This document shows, piece by piece, positions 35,804-44,751 of a stretch of DNA of 54,366 nt (its first letter is position 1; each line of letters opens with the position of its first letter). This stretch comes from Streptomyces sp. NBRC 110028. Its GTDB lineage: Bacteria; Actinomycetota; Actinomycetes; Streptomycetales; Streptomycetaceae. The position numbers were made by a program, and so were the translations under genes. Where the stretch lies: NCBI RefSeq assembly GCF_001417735.1, contig NZ_BBUZ01000051.1, positions 1 to 54,366 on the forward strand. The letters are read 5' to 3'. The notes under the pieces were generated by a model. It was given only the letters and a program-made list of their open reading frames with translations, had not been told where the DNA came from and searched no databases.

Positions 35804-36936
35804 GCACCGAGGAGAGCGCGGTCGCCGTCACCGGTCTGGGTGTGTGCGGCCCGGGTGGGGTCGGCGTGGCCGCGCTGTGGGAGGCGTTGTCCACCGGCCA
35901 GGCGTACCGTCCGCCCATCACGGCGTTCGACGCCACCGGCGCCACCCTCGGCGCGTCCGGCGAAGTGCCGGGGCCCACCAGCGGGGACGGCACCTGGCGC
36001 GCGCTGGACCTCGCCGAGTCCGCCGTATCAGAGGCACTCGACGGGTTCGACGGCGCCTTGCGCGAGCGCGTGGCGCTGGTGCTGGGGACCACCGACCCCG
36101 GTGCCGTCCCGCCCCGGCCGGGATACTGCGCGGGGGAGCTGGCCGCAGCCTGCGCCGAGCGGACCGGACTGGGCGGCGAGGCCCTCACCATCGCCAACGC
36201 CTCTGCCTCGGGCGCGGCGGCCATCGCGGTGGCCCGGGACCTGGTGGCCGTCGGCGAGGCGGCCACCGCCGTGGTGGGCGGCGCCGACGCCGTAACCGAC
36301 ATGGCCTTCCTGGGCCTGAACTCACTGCGCACCCTCGGCCCGGAGGGGTGCCGGCCCTTCAGCGCCCGGCGGCGGGGTATCGGCCTGTCCGAAGGCGCGG
36401 CCGTGCTCAGGCTCGAACCTCTCGACGACACCGGACCCGGCACCGCCGGGCGCCCACTGGCAGTGCTGGCCGGCTGCGGGATGACGAACGCCACCGGCCA
36501 TCTGGCCGCCCCCGGAGCCGACGGCATCGAGCTGGCCGTACGGCTCGCCCTGGCCGACGCGAGGCTCACACCGGAGGACATCGACTTCGTCAACACCCAC
36601 GGACCAGGAACCCGACGCGGTGACACCGCGGAGATCGAGGCCCTGCGCGCGGTGTTCGGCCCGCGGCTGTCCTCGGTGCCCGTCAACAGCGTGAAGGGCG
36701 TGCTCTGGCACCTACAGGGCGGTGCGGGCGCCGTCGAGGCCCTGACCTGCGTGCTGTCCCTGACTCATCGAGCGGTCACTCCCACCTGGGGCGCCGAGCC
36801 GGTCGACCCGGCCTGCGACGACCTCGACCTGGTGCTCGAGGACGCCCCTCGGCCCATGCCGGACCTGCGGACGGCACTGAGCGTGTCCTGTGGCCTGGGC
36901 GGGATGAACACCGCGCTCGTCCTGCGGAGGGCCTGA
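35800..36936 (+). CDS. hyg10: Ketosynthase-like protein (type II), catalytic Cys replaced by Ser
   Basis: The 378-aa FabF-like thiolase fold retains the late motifs NTHGPGTRRGDTAE (His) and NSVKGVLWHLQGGAGAVE (Lys/His), plus the C-terminal SCGLGGMNTALVL. The nucleophile elbow reads ANASASGAAAIA, with Ser135 (TCT codon 36202-36204) where Cys is expected. It should join the 4-hydroxybenzoyl starter to methylmalonyl. With Ser it may work through an unusual acyl-O-enzyme, act only as a decarboxylase or scaffold, or pair with the neighbouring KS-like protein. It is shorter than typical KSs (about 410 aa). Confidence 0.85.
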   Translation: MSTEESAVAVTGLGVCGPGGVGVAALWEALSTGQAYRPPITAFDATGATLGASGEVPGPTSGDGTWRALDLAESAVSEALDGFDGALRERVALVLGTTDPGAVPPRPGYCAGELAAACAERTGLGGEALTIANASASGAAAIAVARDLVAVGEAATAVVGGADAVTDMAFLGLNSLRTLGPEGCRPFSARRRGIGLSEGAAVLRLEPLDDTGPGTAGRPLAVLAGCGMTNATGHLAAPGADGIELAVRLALADARLTPEDIDFVNTHGPGTRRGDTAEIEALRAVFGPRLSSVPVNSVKGVLWHLQGGAGAVEALTCVLSLTHRAVTPTWGAEPVDPACDDLDLVLEDAPRPMPDLRTALSVSCGLGGMNTALVLRRA

Positions 36937-37694
36937 TGAACGACCAAGTGGTGATCACTGCTGTGTCCTCGGGTGAGGTCGACACCGAGGACCTGTGGCG
37001 CGCGCACACGGCGGGCGCCGACGGCTGGCGTGATGTAAACAAGTGGACACGGGAACTCCCTGAACGCATTGCCGAGTTGGCGGGCTATGCGCTCACCGGT
37101 GCCGGTGAGCCGGACCCGGCGGGCACCGGCTGCGTCACCGGCTCGGTGTACGGCTCGGGGCATGTGGCGGAGTCCATCCGCGCCCGGCTGGACGCCGGTG
37201 CGCGCTCCTCCCTGGCACCCGAGTCCTTCCTGTACTTCAACGCCCACGGGGTGACGTCGCTGATCTGTCTGCGCCACGGGCTGGGCGGCTACTGCGCCAC
37301 CGTGCTCGGGCCCGGCGCCGGGATGCAGGCCCTCGCGATCGGGCAGCGCAAGATCCGGCTGGCAGGGGGCGCCCCGGTGCTCTGCGGAGCGTACGAACTG
37401 TTCAGCCCCGCCGCCGCCCGTGCCTGCGGCAGCGAACCGGTGACGGGGTGGGCGGCGTTCCTGGTCCTGGAGACGGCCTCGCGGGCACGCGCACGGGGCG
37501 CCCGCGTGCTCGCGAGGACCGGCCCGGTCGAGAAGTGCCCACCGTCGGCGGCGCGGTCGACCGATGCGCGCGCGACCGCCCCGCTGGCGGAGCTGGCCGC
37601 GGTGGTGGCTGGCGACCGCGAGGCAGCCACGGTCACCGTGGCCGCGGCGGGCAGGCGACACGGCTACCGCTGCACAGCGTACAAGGAGGGATGA
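36936..37694 (+). CDS. hyg11: Short ketosynthase/chain-length-factor-like protein
   Basis: This 252-aa protein matches only part of a KS/CLF. The elbow region GYCATVLGPGAGMQALAIG aligns with KS active sites but has Pro/Gly where Cys would be. The C-terminal catalytic His motifs are absent. It overlaps hyg10 by one base (TGATG) and has GGAGGG upstream. A heterodimer partner of hyg10, like the KS-CLF pairs of type II PKSs, is the natural guess. It is not frameshifted: the reading is clean to the TGA that abuts the next gene. Confidence 0.75.
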   Translation: MNDQVVITAVSSGEVDTEDLWRAHTAGADGWRDVNKWTRELPERIAELAGYALTGAGEPDPAGTGCVTGSVYGSGHVAESIRARLDAGARSSLAPESFLYFNAHGVTSLICLRHGLGGYCATVLGPGAGMQALAIGQRKIRLAGGAPVLCGAYELFSPAAARACGSEPVTGWAAFLVLETASRARARGARVLARTGPVEKCPPSAARSTDARATAPLAELAAVVAGDREAATVTVAAAGRRHGYRCTAYKEG

Positions 37695-37696
37695 CC

Positions 37697-39052
37697 ATGA
37701 TGGACGACACGCTGCTGGACGTCCTCGCCGAGCATCGCCGGGCCGGCCGGGGGAGCCGTCGCGCGCTGGTGGACCGGCAGCGATCGGTGACGTATGCCGA
37801 GCTGGAGCGCGAGGTCACGAAGCGTGCGCGGGAACTGCGGTCCTCCGGGGTCGGCCCGGGGGCCCGGGTCGGCGCCGTCCTCACGTCCTCGCTGGACTCG
37901 GTGGTCGACTTCGCGGCGGCGACCAGCCTTCACGCGGCGGTGCTGGTCCTCCAGGAGCGTACCGGCGACGCGGAGCGCTCGGCCGCGCTGGCCGATTTCG
38001 GCGCGGAGCTGAGCCTCGACCGCGGCCTGGTGACGCGGCTGACGCCGGTCGAGCGGAGCAGAGGGGAGCCGGCCTTCGCGGTGAGCAGTTCGGGCACCAG
38101 CGGCCGGCCGAAGGTGATCTCCCGCGAGTGGCCGGGGACCCTGCGCAACTCGGCCGCGTTCGCGCGACAGTTCGGCCTCGACGCCGATGACGTCGTGCTC
38201 ACCACGAGTCCGCTCGGCCACAGCTACGCGATCGAGGCGGGCACCCTGGCCGTCCTGTCGGCGGGAGCCTGCCAGCTCGTGCCGACCGGCCCGCTGACTC
38301 CGGCGCGCGCCGCGCTGCTGGCCGAGCGCCACCGGCCCACCGTTCTGCAAAGCGTTCCGGTGGTCCTGGATTGGTGGGGCCGGGGCGGGGTGCCACGCGC
38401 GGGCTCCTGGGACCGGTGCGTCAGCGCGGGCGACATCCTCCCGGCTCAGGCGGTCACAGCCTGGCACGACGCCGGTATCGCCGTGTACGACCACTACGGC
38501 AACTCCGAACTCGGTCAGCTGACCCTCACCCCGGCCGGCGGCAGCGGCAGCGTCGGACAGCCGCTCCCCGGGGTCGGGCTGACGGCGGGCTCGGGCGAGC
38601 CGGGCCCGGTGGCGGCACGCTTCCCCGGTCTGTCACCCGTCCGGCTGGAGGAGGGGCGTGCGGTGGCCCTCGCCGACGACGAGGGATGGGTCACCACCGG
38701 CGACCTCGGGGTGCTCGACGACCGCGGGCTCCGACTGACCGGGCGCGGCGACCTGCTCATCAACATCGCCGGGAACAAGGTCTCCCCCATCGAGGTGGAG
38801 ACCGTCCTGCGCGGCCTCCCCGGGATCAGCGACTGCGCCGTGGTGGGTCGGCCGGGGCCCTCGGGGGAGCAACAGGTGTGGGCCTTCGTCGAGGCCGACG
38901 CCGACGGGTTCGACACCGCGGCACTGCGCCGCCGAGCCGGCGAACAGCTCATGGCGGTGAAGGTGCCCACAGTGATCCAGAGGGTCGACGAGCTGCCCAG
39001 AACCGGCAGCGGAAAGGTCCGCAGGGGCCTGCTGATGGAAGGCGGAGATTGA
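37697..39052 (+). CDS. hyg12: AMP-forming acyl ligase (4-hydroxybenzoate-activating)
   Basis: This 451-aa ANL-superfamily adenylating enzyme has P-loop SSSGTSGRPKV, YDHYGNSELGQL (A5), TTGDLG, GRGDLLINIAGNKVSPIEVE and PRTGSGKVRR (A10 Lys). It should activate 4-hydroxybenzoate, or its 3-hydroxy form, and load it on CoA or directly on an ACP; two discrete ACPs in the operon favour ACP loading. I chose ATG 37697 because AAGGAGG is 7 bases upstream; ATG 37691 overlaps the previous stop and is too close to the RBS. Confidence 0.88.
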   Translation: MMDDTLLDVLAEHRRAGRGSRRALVDRQRSVTYAELEREVTKRARELRSSGVGPGARVGAVLTSSLDSVVDFAAATSLHAAVLVLQERTGDAERSAALADFGAELSLDRGLVTRLTPVERSRGEPAFAVSSSGTSGRPKVISREWPGTLRNSAAFARQFGLDADDVVLTTSPLGHSYAIEAGTLAVLSAGACQLVPTGPLTPARAALLAERHRPTVLQSVPVVLDWWGRGGVPRAGSWDRCVSAGDILPAQAVTAWHDAGIAVYDHYGNSELGQLTLTPAGGSGSVGQPLPGVGLTAGSGEPGPVAARFPGLSPVRLEEGRAVALADDEGWVTTGDLGVLDDRGLRLTGRGDLLINIAGNKVSPIEVETVLRGLPGISDCAVVGRPGPSGEQQVWAFVEADADGFDTAALRRRAGEQLMAVKVPTVIQRVDELPRTGSGKVRRGLLMEGGD

Positions 39053-39125
39053 CCCACCGCCCCCAGACGGACGCGGACGCACACGCCAACGCACCAACGC
39101 ACAAGACGAGGAGAGGGACGCGCAC

Positions 39126-39416
39126 ATGACCGACAGTGCCAACACCCAGCAGACCGACCGCCGGCTCGCCTTGGAGTTCATCATCACTGTGCTCGCGGAA
39201 CGGCCCCACCTGCCCGATCAGCTCAGCGAAACCACCACGCTCGACGAGATCGGCATGGATTCGCTGGACCTTATCGTGGTGTTCTCCCGCTTCGAGGAAC
39301 AGTGGGGAGTGCCCTACAGCGAGGAGGAGACCGACTGGACGGTCTTCAAGAATTTGGGGCACCTGGCCGACACGTTGGTCGCCCGCGCCCGCACCGCAGG
39401 CCGTGACCTGCGGTGA
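39126..39416 (+). CDS. hyg13: Acyl carrier protein (second)
   Basis: The 96-aa protein has the ACP site EIGMDSLDLIVV (4'-phosphopantetheine on Ser) and the usual acidic helices. A GAGGAGAGG ribosome site precedes the ATG. Its stop overlaps the GTG of the BtrH-like gene (GTGA). That coupling suggests the mature acyl group on this ACP is the donor for the BtrH-like transferase. The division of labour with the first ACP is not visible in the sequence. Confidence 0.85.
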   Translation: MTDSANTQQTDRRLALEFIITVLAERPHLPDQLSETTTLDEIGMDSLDLIVVFSRFEEQWGVPYSEEETDWTVFKNLGHLADTLVARARTAGRDLR

Positions 39417-40456
39417 CCGGCGCGATGGTGCCACGGTTCGATCAGCTGGGGGCGCTGGGGTGGCGGGACCGCGCGCTGGACGGACTGAACTGCGTGCTGC
39501 GCTGTGTCGAGGCCGTCCTCCGCTTCCGGGGGCTCGATTCACTGGCCGTCGCCCGCGCTCTCAACGGCCCGCTGGATCCGGTGGGCCGGGATCTGGCGAA
39601 GGACTTCGACGGCTGCCGGGTGGACTACCGCACGGAGTTCGACGACGGCAGCCGCAATGTGCCCTTCGTGCTCGAGCGCCTGACCGCCGGTGAGCCGGTC
39701 ATGGTGTTGCCGGACCGCTTCCACCTGCCCGGCGACGTGTACGAAGGCCGCTACCACTTCCATGACCACGCGGTACTGGCGGTGCGCTGGTCTCCGGACG
39801 ACAGCTTGATGACCGTACTGGACACCGATGCCGACCTGGACGACGGCTTCCGGCGCCACTGGACACTCACGCCCGAGCTTCAGGCGCTGTTCACCTGGGT
39901 GGGCACCGTCACGGTGACCGACGCGCCGGACGTCAGCGACACGGAAGAGTACTTCGCGGAACGGCTGGCCCGGGACACCGCGCTGCTGTCGGTGGGGGTA
40001 CACGCGCTCGGTGAGCTCCTCGACCAGCTCACCGAGAGCGGTCTCGGGCTGGTGACGGCCCGGGCGCTGCATGTGCTGGTGCTCGGCGACATCCAGCCCC
40101 AGCTGTTCATCTACGGCAACGCGCTCGCCGTGCCCTCCGCCTCCGGCGAAAATCCCGTTCTGCCTCCCGAGATCGCGGCGGTCCGGACCGCTGCGCTCGA
40201 CGCCCGGGTCCGTGCCAAGCGGCTGGGTATCGCCCTGATAGCGGCGCACGAGCAACCGGAACCACTCGCGGTGTACCCGCGCGTCCTGGAGCTGAGCCGT
40301 CCGCTGCGGACCTCGCTGAACCGGCTGCGGGAGGCCCTGGTCGCCGCGGGCGGCCAGGAGAGCCCCTTCGACCCCGGGGCGTCCGCCCGGCTGCGCGCGC
40401 GGTTCGCGCATATCGAGGACACGTGCTTCCCCCTGCGCCAGGAATCGGTGACGTGA
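39413..40456 (+). CDS. hyg14: BtrH-like acyltransferase (candidate ACP-to-aminocyclitol amide synthase)
   Basis: The 347-aa protein has a BtrH N-terminal-type domain: a Cys-containing start (GLNCVLRCVEAVLRFRG) and a later YHFHDHAVLAVRW, resembling the Cys/His pair of the papain-like fold. In butirosin biosynthesis BtrH moves an acyl chain from an ACP to the aminoglycoside amine. By analogy this protein would join the dihydroxy-alpha-methylcinnamoyl-ACP to the neo-inosamine amine, making the amide of hygromycin A. It directly follows and overlaps an ACP gene and precedes the ketoreductase with a GTGA overlap. Confidence 0.7.
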   Translation: MTGAMVPRFDQLGALGWRDRALDGLNCVLRCVEAVLRFRGLDSLAVARALNGPLDPVGRDLAKDFDGCRVDYRTEFDDGSRNVPFVLERLTAGEPVMVLPDRFHLPGDVYEGRYHFHDHAVLAVRWSPDDSLMTVLDTDADLDDGFRRHWTLTPELQALFTWVGTVTVTDAPDVSDTEEYFAERLARDTALLSVGVHALGELLDQLTESGLGLVTARALHVLVLGDIQPQLFIYGNALAVPSASGENPVLPPEIAAVRTAALDARVRAKRLGIALIAAHEQPEPLAVYPRVLELSRPLRTSLNRLREALVAAGGQESPFDPGASARLRARFAHIEDTCFPLRQESVT

Positions 40457-41193
40457 GCGTCCAGGCAGCCCTGGTGACCGGGGGTTCCGGCCCGCTGGGG
40501 CAGGCGATAGCCCAGCAGTTGAGCCGATCGGGCTACGCCGTGGGGGTGCACGCGCACCGGAACGAGGAAGCGGCGGCGGCCGTGGCCGACGACCTCCGGA
40601 CGGCGGGCGCGGCCGCGGTCGCGTTGTCGGCCGACTTGTCCCGCCCGCATAGCGGCAGACAGGTCGTCGGGCGGGTCGTTGAGGAATTCGGCCGTCTGGA
40701 CGCCCTGGTGGTCAATGCCGGGGTGCACAAGGACCGGCTGCTGCTGGGCGTTCCGGAGGACGAGTGGGACGAGCAGATCGCGGTCAATCTGAGCGGAGCG
40801 TTCCGCTGTCTCCAGGCCGGGGTGCGGGCCATGACGCGGCACGCGGGCGGACGCATCGTCCTGGTGTCCTCGGTGGCGGGCCTGCGGGGGCAACCGGGCC
40901 AAGCCGCCTATGCGGCCGGCAAGTCCGGTCTGCATGGGCTGGCATGGACGGTGGCCAGGGAGTACGGGCGGTACGGGATCACCTGCAACTGCGTGGCCCC
41001 CGGTCTGGTCGCCGACACCCCCGCCTATCACCTACTGCCCGCCAAGGCGCGGCACGAGGTGGTGAACCGGACACCGCTCGGGCGGGCGGGCCGTGTCGAG
41101 GAGATCGCCTCGGTCGTGGCCTTCCTGTGCTCCTCTTCGGCCTCGTACGTCACCGGGCAGGTGATCGCGGTGGACGGCGGGATGACGACCTGA
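40453..41193 (+). CDS. hyg15: 3-oxoacyl-ACP reductase (FabG-like SDR)
   Basis: This is a classical SDR of 246 aa with TGGSGPLGQAIA, VNAG, a Ser in VLVSSVAG and YAAGK (YxxxK), ending in the SSASYVTGQVIAVDGG tail. It should reduce the beta-keto group of the 2-methyl-3-oxo-3-arylpropionyl chain before dehydration by the MaoC-type protein. The GTG start overlaps the previous stop. Confidence 0.88.
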   Translation: MSVQAALVTGGSGPLGQAIAQQLSRSGYAVGVHAHRNEEAAAAVADDLRTAGAAAVALSADLSRPHSGRQVVGRVVEEFGRLDALVVNAGVHKDRLLLGVPEDEWDEQIAVNLSGAFRCLQAGVRAMTRHAGGRIVLVSSVAGLRGQPGQAAYAAGKSGLHGLAWTVAREYGRYGITCNCVAPGLVADTPAYHLLPAKARHEVVNRTPLGRAGRVEEIASVVAFLCSSSASYVTGQVIAVDGGMTT

Positions 41194-41227
41194 ACGACCA
41201 GGGACGACCGAACGAGCAGGAGGACGC

Positions 41228-42523
41228 ATGACCGAACGAGTGTTGTTCTTCCCCTGGGGCTGGGGAGGCGGCGCGGCCTACACCGGCCGGTGCCTCGTAC
41301 TGGCCCAGGCGCTGGCCGAGGCGGGCGACAGGGTGGCCTTCGCGGACTGCGGCATCAGCGCCATGGTGCGCGAGGCCGGTTTCCCGGTGCTGGACTCCGC
41401 CCTCGAGGCCCCCCGTCCGCCCGACCGGCACCCGATGCCGTCGTATCTGCCGTTCGCCGATGTGGAGCGGGTGTTCGCGGTCGCGGCCACGTACCACCGG
41501 ATCGAGCGCGTTCGGCAGCGGGTCGCGGCGGACACCCGACTGATCGAGGCTTACCGGCCGACGGTGGTCGTCATCGACATGTGTCCGACCGCGGCCCTCG
41601 CTGCGCGGGCCACAGGCATCCCGGTGGTCTCCCTCGCCGACGCGGACTTCATCACCCCGCGGGCAAACGGATGGATGCCGTGGTCGACGGTGTCGCCGCG
41701 GGACCTGCTGCCGCACCCGCCGAGCCTCCCGGTCTGGGACCAGATGTCGCGCGAGCTGGGGCTGGGACCGGTGGCCCGAGCGGAGCATCTGCTGTGGGGC
41801 GATGTGACCCTGGTGTCCAGCCTGCCCGATTTGGAACCGGTCGAGGGGCCGCCCCACCGGGGCGATCTGCACTACGTGGGACCGATGTACTGGAACCCGG
41901 TGGTGGCGACCGGCACCCCCACGCCCCCGGAGACCGGTCGGCCCAAGGTGTACGTCACCATCGGCAGCGGAGGCACCGTGGGCCGCCAAGCCCTGCAAAA
42001 CGTGCTGGACGCCTGCGCGGAGCAGCCGTGGAGCGTGTACGTCTCCAGCGGCTTCGCCTTCGAGGGCGATCTGGCGGTGCCGGACAATGTCGTCGTGGCG
42101 GGCTTCACCGGCCTGGACACCCCGCTGAAGTGGGCCGATGTGGTGCTGAGCCACGGGGGTTCGGCCACGGTGCTGGCCACGCTCGAACACGGCAAGCCCT
42201 CGGTCGTCATGCCATTCATGTCCGAACAGGAGATGAACGGAAGGCAGTTGGTCGAGGCCACCGGATCCGGCGTACTGCTGCGGACCAGTGAGACCACCTC
42301 TCACGGGCGGCTGTCCTTCAGCGACCGGTACTCCGGCCCGTCCGACCAGTCGTGCGTCCGCGTCGGCGATGTCCGGCAGGGCATTGCCGAGGTCCTCGAT
42401 GATGCCCGGTTCACCGAGCGGGCCGCGCAGTGGGGCGCCCGCCTGCGTGAGCGCCGCAGGTCGGCGAACCTGGTCGCCCTGGCCCATTCCGCCGTTGCGC
42501 AGGCCGCGGGGGTGAGCCGATGA
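41228..42523 (+). CDS. hyg16: GT-B glycosyltransferase (fucofuranosyl transfer)
   Basis: This is a 431-aa GT1-like glycosyltransferase. Its N-terminal acceptor domain starts WGWGGGAAYTGRCL. The C-terminal donor site carries VYVTIGSGGT, LKWADVVLSHGGSATV and PFMSEQEMNGRQLV. It is the only GT-B transferase in this half of the window, so it is the candidate for attaching the L-fucofuranosyl unit to the phenolic oxygen. GAGGA lies before the ATG. Donor specificity (GDP-sugar) cannot be read from sequence. Confidence 0.85.
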   Translation: MTERVLFFPWGWGGGAAYTGRCLVLAQALAEAGDRVAFADCGISAMVREAGFPVLDSALEAPRPPDRHPMPSYLPFADVERVFAVAATYHRIERVRQRVAADTRLIEAYRPTVVVIDMCPTAALAARATGIPVVSLADADFITPRANGWMPWSTVSPRDLLPHPPSLPVWDQMSRELGLGPVARAEHLLWGDVTLVSSLPDLEPVEGPPHRGDLHYVGPMYWNPVVATGTPTPPETGRPKVYVTIGSGGTVGRQALQNVLDACAEQPWSVYVSSGFAFEGDLAVPDNVVVAGFTGLDTPLKWADVVLSHGGSATVLATLEHGKPSVVMPFMSEQEMNGRQLVEATGSGVLLRTSETTSHGRLSFSDRYSGPSDQSCVRVGDVRQGIAEVLDDARFTERAAQWGARLRERRRSANLVALAHSAVAQAAGVSR

Positions 42524-43512
42524 GCGCGAACACGGTCGTCGGCATCGTGGGCTGCGGTCAGATCGGCGCGATGTACGCCGAACACCTCGACGCGCTGGGT
42601 TACCAGCGCCTGGTCTTCGTGGACGCGGACCGCGACCGCGCCGAGAAACTGGCGTGGAAGGCCACTTCGGGGAGCGTCGTCGGCTCGGTCGGGGAACTGG
42701 TGTCCCGTGGCTGTGACGCGGCGCTGGTCACGGCAGCCACCACGAGCCATCCGGAACTGGTCGGGGCGCTGATCGAGGCCGGGGTGCCAACGCTGTGCGA
42801 AAAGCCGCTGGCCACCGACCTCCGGCAGACCGAGACGCTGGGCAGGCTGGCCGAGGCACACGGGGTTCCGCTGTGGGTGGGGTTCCAGAGGCACTTCGAC
42901 CCCGGTTTCGCCGACCTGCGGGCCCGCACCACCTCCGGAGAGCTGGGCCGTCTCCAGTCCCTCCGGCTGGTGTCGCACGATGTGTCGCCGCCGCCGGTCG
43001 CCCGGCTCCGCGAGAGCGGTTCGATCTTCACCGACCTCATGCTGCACGACTTCGACATGGTGCGATGGCTGACCGGGCGCAGGATCGTCCAGGTCGTAGC
43101 CGACGGCGCGGCGGTGTCCTGCCCGGAGCTGACGAACATCGGCGACTTCGACACGGTCACGGCGATGATCCGGCTCGACGACGGCACACAGGCCGTGCTC
43201 GCCGCGGGCCGGTGGCAGCCTGTGGGCTACGACGTGCGTGCCGAAGTGCTGGGCGAGCGAGGCCATTTGGCGGCGGGGCTGGCCCGCGCGGACGTACCGG
43301 GGTCGGGCGAAGCGGAGCTCCCGCGCTTCCGTGGGTACTGGGACCGGTTCGCCACCGCCTACCGGGAACAGGTGCGGGCGTTCCTGGCCTTGGCCGCCGG
43401 CGGGGCCGGTGACCCGGCCTCGGGCGGCTGGCGCGACTCCCATGAGGCGCTGCGCTGTGCGCTGGCCGCGGAGCGGTCGGCCAGATCCGGAGCGGCCCCG
43501 GTGGAGCCATGA
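42520..43512 (+). CDS. hyg17: myo-Inositol 2-dehydrogenase-like oxidoreductase (Gfo/Idh/MocA)
   Basis: This is a 330-aa NAD-dependent oxidoreductase with VGIVGCGQIGAMYAEHL, CEKPLAT, GFQRHFDPGF and SIFTDLMLHDFD, which contain the usual catalytic Lys and the D-x-x-x-H region. It should oxidise myo-inositol (or an isomer) to the inosose for transamination. It is linked to the preceding gene by ATGA. Confidence 0.88.
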   Translation: MSANTVVGIVGCGQIGAMYAEHLDALGYQRLVFVDADRDRAEKLAWKATSGSVVGSVGELVSRGCDAALVTAATTSHPELVGALIEAGVPTLCEKPLATDLRQTETLGRLAEAHGVPLWVGFQRHFDPGFADLRARTTSGELGRLQSLRLVSHDVSPPPVARLRESGSIFTDLMLHDFDMVRWLTGRRIVQVVADGAAVSCPELTNIGDFDTVTAMIRLDDGTQAVLAAGRWQPVGYDVRAEVLGERGHLAAGLARADVPGSGEAELPRFRGYWDRFATAYREQVRAFLALAAGGAGDPASGGWRDSHEALRCALAAERSARSGAAPVEP

Positions 43513-43600
43513 CCGGCGGTGTCCTGGCCGGCTATGCGACGGGATGACCGGCCGTCAAGGTCCGGCCTTCGGTCCAGGAGATTTTACGAAGGGAAGAACC

Positions 43601-44692
43601 ATGGACAGGATTCGCGTGGCGATCGCGGGCGTCGGCAACTGTGCCGCCTCGGTCGTGCAGGGAGTGCACTACTACGCCGAGGCGGACCCCGCGACCCGGG
43701 TGCCCGGGCTGATGCACGTCGACTTCGGCGGCTACCACGTGCGCGACCTGGAGTTCGTCGCGGCGTTCGACGTGGATGCCAAGAAGGTCGGGCAGGACCT
43801 CTCGTACGCCATCTCCCGGTCGGAAAACAACACCATCAAGATCTGCGATGTCCCGCCGACCGGCGTCACGGTGCGGCGAGGGCCCACTCTGGACGGTCTC
43901 GGACAGTACTACCGCGAGGCCATCACCGAGTCGGAGCAGGAACCGGTCGACGTGGTGGAGGTGCTCCGGCAGTCGCAGGCCGACGTGCTGATCTCCTATC
44001 TGCCCGTCGGCAGCGAGGAAGCGGACCGGTTCTACGCACAGTGCGCGATCGACGCGGGCGTGGCATTCATCAATGCGCTGCCCGTGTTCATCGCCTCCGA
44101 TCCGGCATGGGCCGCGAAATTCACCGAGGCGGGCGTGCCCATCATCGGCGACGACATCAAGTCGCAGGTGGGCGCGACGATCACGCACCGTGTGCTGGCC
44201 CGGCTGTTCGAGGACCGCGGCGTCCACCTCGAGCGCACGATGCAGCTCAACGTCGGCGGGAACATGGACTTCTGCAACATGCTGGAGCGCAAGCGGCTGG
44301 CGTCGAAGAAGACGTCGAAGACCCAGGCAGTGACCTCACAGGTCGATCGCGGCATCGAGAAGAAGAACGTGCACATCGGGCCCTCCGACCACGTGCCGTG
44401 GCTCGACGACCGCAAATGGGCCTATGTGCGGCTGGAGGGACGCGCGTTCGGCGACGTCCCGCTGTCGCTGGAGTACAAGCTCGAGGTGTGGGATTCGCCG
44501 AACTCGGCGGGCGTCGTCATCGACGCCGTGCGGGCGGCCAAGATCGCGCTCGACCGCGGGATAAGTGGCCCGCTGGCGGCACCTTCATCGTATTTCATGA
44601 AGTCGCCGCCCGAGCAGTACCGTGACTCGGAGGCATACGATGCCGTCGAGGCGTTCATCGCCGGCTCCCCCGACCAGCGTGCGCGTCCGTGA
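43601..44692 (+). CDS. hyg18: myo-Inositol-1(3)-phosphate synthase
   Basis: The 363-aa actinobacterial-type enzyme converts glucose-6-phosphate to inositol phosphate. Motifs: AIAGVGNCAASVVQGV (NAD site), SYLPVGSEEADRFYA, GDDIKSQVGATITHRVLARLF, and QLNVGGNMDFCNML. GAAGGGAAG precedes the ATG. It supplies a dedicated inositol pool for the aminocyclitol, separate from housekeeping synthesis. The preceding 88 bases hold no gene. Confidence 0.95.
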   Translation: MDRIRVAIAGVGNCAASVVQGVHYYAEADPATRVPGLMHVDFGGYHVRDLEFVAAFDVDAKKVGQDLSYAISRSENNTIKICDVPPTGVTVRRGPTLDGLGQYYREAITESEQEPVDVVEVLRQSQADVLISYLPVGSEEADRFYAQCAIDAGVAFINALPVFIASDPAWAAKFTEAGVPIIGDDIKSQVGATITHRVLARLFEDRGVHLERTMQLNVGGNMDFCNMLERKRLASKKTSKTQAVTSQVDRGIEKKNVHIGPSDHVPWLDDRKWAYVRLEGRAFGDVPLSLEYKLEVWDSPNSAGVVIDAVRAAKIALDRGISGPLAAPSSYFMKSPPEQYRDSEAYDAVEAFIAGSPDQRARP

Positions 44693-44751
44693 GCCGCCGG
44701 GCATTTCCGAACCGAGATCCGACGCGTGCCGGTAGGAAAGGGGCACCGGTG

